From the NCBI RefSeq assembly GCF_038396675.1, contig NC_088924.1, positions 33,598,501 to 33,662,500 of the forward strand: 64,000 bases of DNA, read 5' to 3'. Within the stretch, counting starts at the first letter, position 1. Every line of letters starts with the position of its first letter. The notes under the pieces are model-generated. The model was not told where the DNA came from, did no database searches, and saw only the letters and a program-made list of their open reading frames with translations. This DNA is from Hydra vulgaris. Lineage: Eukaryota > Cnidaria > Hydrozoa > Anthoathecata > Hydridae. Position numbers and translations under genes: made by a program. This document shows, piece after piece, positions 60,409 through 64,000 of this stretch.

Positions 60409-60990
60409 TTAAAGCGAAGACAAAAGACAGATCCATCTAGTCTTGCAGTCTTTTATTGGAGTTATTTGCTTCCCAAGTTCAGCCGCAACATACTTTTGCA
60501 AGATATCGTTGTTTTTTTTTGGTGATTGTCTGAACATTACTTTTAATTTTCGTACCTTTTTGATCACTGGACAACAACTTACCCCAGTAACATCACATTG
60601 GTTTTCTCGATGGGAATTATTAATAGCATCGAGATCGACCAATTCATTGTTGTCAGAAAAATTATCATCCTCTAAGAGTTATTTACTGAAAAAGTCTTCT
60701 AATCTGATTGTCCGGCTTTGTCGAATTGCTGATCTCTTTCTATATACTGCTTTTGATATAGTACTTCAATAACGGCTAGTTGCACAACATGGGAAAAGCA
60801 TAACTGTTGATTTACAGGTAATATTCTTCCAACTTTTTTCATCACACTAGCTCCATCAGTCATCATACCAACAATATCTTTTCGCAAATTAAATTCATGT
60901 TGTAATGAAGTTCATATTTTATCAAGTTCATGTTGTGCAAATCAAATTAATACCTTTTCGCAAATCATGTGCAAGTTTTTATTCTAGTAA
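60409..60990 (-). pseudogene. hAT-superfamily transposase relic
   Basis: 60699-60887 reads IVGMMTDGASVMKKVGRILP, then QQLCFSHVVQLAVIEVLY. TDGASVM and CFSHVVQLAV are the usual hAT blocks around the second Asp and the C..H motif. After a frame change 60409-60642 reads VIKKVRKLKVMFRQSPKKND-like text, then KDCKTRWICLLSSL (the T-R-W block). The N-terminal BED finger and the C-terminal dimerisation domain were not found; the copy is a fragment. Confidence 0.7.
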
Positions 60991-61190
60991 CTCAATACAC
61001 TTATCTGCCGACATGGATCCTGTTTACAAATTAAGCCTAAGTTCCAGAACTCACAATTTTGTGCATGTAAATTAATATTCATGTAGCAACGGTTAAGTAG
61101 TGATGTTCATTTATCAAAAGATAAAGAAAATCTTTCTCAACACCGAACTCAGGTTTTTTTGCCGGCTATTTCAGCATTTTATAACTGCTT

Positions 61191-61265
61191 TTTATAACTT
61201 TTTGATAACGCTTTGACAATGAACGACACTCGTTCATTGTCTAAGCATTATCAAAAACTTATAAA
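61191..61265. repeat. long hairpin, about 36-bp arms
   Basis: 61191-61226 pairs with 61230-61265 (ACAATGAACGA/TCGTTCATTGT and TTTTTGATAA/TTATCAAAAA), with a 3-nt loop and a few mismatches. No gene is attached. Confidence 0.8.
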
Positions 61266-62494
<1,229 letters not shown>

Positions 62495-63644
62495 GTTTCA
62501 ATATCTTCCTTTAGAATTAAATATAACCAAGATGTATGACCTGTTTAAAATCAAATATGCGAATGATAAATTGTCATATGAATCTTATCGCAACATATTT
62601 AACAATAGCTTTAGCATTTAACATTGAGTTTAAAATTAAAATTGATGCAAAAAAATTGAACTATCTTTTAATTCAGAATGTACAAAACTCGGACAACAAC
62701 TGCATGAGCTAAAACTACAGAAAGAACAGCACTACAAGGATGCAGAAACATTTTATGTTAGGAAAAGAAATGCTCGGTTTAAAGCACAAAGGGAGAACAA
62801 ATTTGAGGCAGTTGCTTTTGATTTCCAAAAATATCTTAACCTACCAAATCAATCAACCAACAACTTTTATTACAAACGAAAATTAGCATTTTTTTTCGTT
62901 TAATATTCATGTGCTTTCAAGTTTATTTGTATTGTTATGATGAAACTATAGCTAAAAAAGGGGCTGACGAGGTAACTTCCATGTTATATGATTTTTTTAT
63001 AAAACATTTAGACAAAGACATTCGATCTGTAGAGCTATTTTGTGATTCATGCGCTGGCTAAAACAAAAATTATACATTAATTCGTTTTATGGATTTTCTT
63101 ATTCATAAAAAAAAGGTTTGACTTTATTAAAGTTACATTTCCAGAACAGGGCCATTATTATATGAATTGTGATAAAGATATGGGGTTAATTAATTGCAAA
63201 GCACCCGCTAGCATTCCATCAGATTGGATTGAAACATTCAAAAATGCTTGTAAAAGACCCATTCCATTTCATGTTATAGAATTAATGCAAGAAATGGTTA
63301 AAAGTGTAACTGATTTTATGAGACCAATTTATAAGAATAAATGTCCAATTCCAACTCGTCCACTTCGGGAAATGTGTTTCAGAGGAGACTCCGGAGGCAT
63401 TATATTTCATTGTGATTCATGGAATGGATTATTGTTAAAAACAAAATTAAAAAATAATAGGAAGTACACTATCAATAGTGAGATTTTATATAATGCAAAA
63501 CTTAGCATCTCCATGGCGAAGTACAGAGACCTACAAGTATTAAAAAGATTTTCATCCAATACTCAGTTTTACGATTCTTTGTCATACAATGAGGCAGTTG
63601 TTGAGACATTCCATGATGATATTGATTCTGAAGATGAAGAATAA
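62495..63644 (+). pseudogene. transposon-linked protein resembling DUF7869-type proteins
   Basis: Fragments in order: MYDLFKIKYANDKLSYESYR (about 62535), ECTKLGQQLHELKLQKEQHY with KDAETFYVRKRNARFKAQRE (62680-62800), KGADEVTSMLYDFFIKHLDK (about 62960), SVELFCDSCAG then a stop and NKNYTLIRFMDF (63030-63100). The open end 63162-63644 follows (MNCDKDMGLINCKAPASIPS, WIETFKNACKRPIPFHVIEL, an acidic tail DDIDSEDEE). FCDSCAGQNKN and CDKxMG blocks are features I recall from repeated predicted proteins of insects and cnidarians, likely an RNase H-like fold of a DNA transposon. Several stops and frame changes upstream make it a relic; only the last 160 aa are open. Confidence 0.5.
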
Positions 63645-63967
63645 ATAGACTTCTTATTTGATTTAGAGTTTGTTTTCAATTTGTTTTTTCTTATTGTTTC
63701 TTGGAAGATTTATAATCTTGTAATATGTTTCTTAGTTCAAACTAAAGATTACAACAATTTATATAATTAATGATCACAAGATATTGAATATATCTTGTGA
63801 CTATTAGTCAAGATATGAGAATAAAATTTATAAAAAAATAGTTCTCCATTGTTTGTAATTTATTAAATTTTAAAGCCCCATCATTAAATTTTAAAGCAAT
63901 TATTGTCAGGTAAGAAACTTTGCATTAAATAACTGTTTTTGCTTACAGTTTTTTGTCACCTGTATAC

Positions 63968-64000
63968 AGTGACGGATTAAGATTTTTCGGAATCCAAGGG
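63968..64000 (+). other. possible hAT-type terminus at the window edge
   Basis: CAGTGACGGATTAAGATTTT resembles hAT ends of the CAGTGGCGGAT type; the element would continue beyond the window, so it cannot be confirmed. Confidence 0.35.

Overview
This is a eukaryotic, strongly AT-rich window (long TA arrays, poly-T runs, spliced and intron-bearing coding remnants). The set of repeats (Jockey/CR1-superfamily LINEs with FADD-type reverse transcriptases, a THAP-domain P element, several hAT, Tc1/mariner, pogo and CACTA-like relics, hammerhead ribozymes) fits a cnidarian genome, most likely Hydra. The species call is an inference from composition and repeat content. I find no convincing host gene: almost every coding stretch belongs to a transposable element, and most are broken. 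Only three reading frames look intact: the P-element transposase (12947-15784) and the two frames of one LINE (ORF2 44764-47847, ORF1 47912-48370).

Layout. 1-5.3 kb: an inverted LINE 3' end and a decayed hAT-like gene carrying a small palindromic-ended MITE and a TA array. 5.4-11.6 kb: a CACTA-like element with a two-gene minus-strand layout (transposase and a DUF4806-associated-type protein); it contains a TA-flanked unit with two hammerhead ribozymes in opposite orientation. 12.8-16.8 kb: a complete P element with perfect 33-bp ends and an 8-bp target duplication, sitting in a 40-bp tandem repeat. 18.2-34.4 kb: a nested stack. LINE-A is split by a mariner, which is split by LINE-B, which is split by a 9.2-kb element with CCCAGCC ends. 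That element holds a Tc1-like element, a second hammerhead unit, a CACTA-like transposase relic hit by a SINE, and a TCTCGT-rich element that itself holds a fold-back MITE. 34.4-37.3 kb: LINE remnants and hairpins. 37.4-41.3 kb: a DNA transposon with about 390-bp inverted ends and a multi-exon transposase. 41.4-43.6 kb: a hAT gene. 44.2-48.4 kb: an essentially full-length LINE. 49.0-52.3 kb: a LINE split by another LINE. 55-59 kb: a pogo/Tigger element whose left end lies in an 0.84-kb tandem duplication. 59-64 kb: a hAT relic, a hairpin, a TA array and a relic resembling the DUF7869-type proteins.

The most interesting signals are four. (1) Paired, opposed hammerhead ribozymes occur in two TA-flanked units whose stems differ in sequence but keep pairing. 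(2) An RNA hairpin is shared by the 3' ends of five LINE copies, with compensatory changes. (3) The six-deep insertion stack can be put in time order from the junctions. (4) The P element looks intact. All family names rest on motif recognition by eye; no database search was possible.
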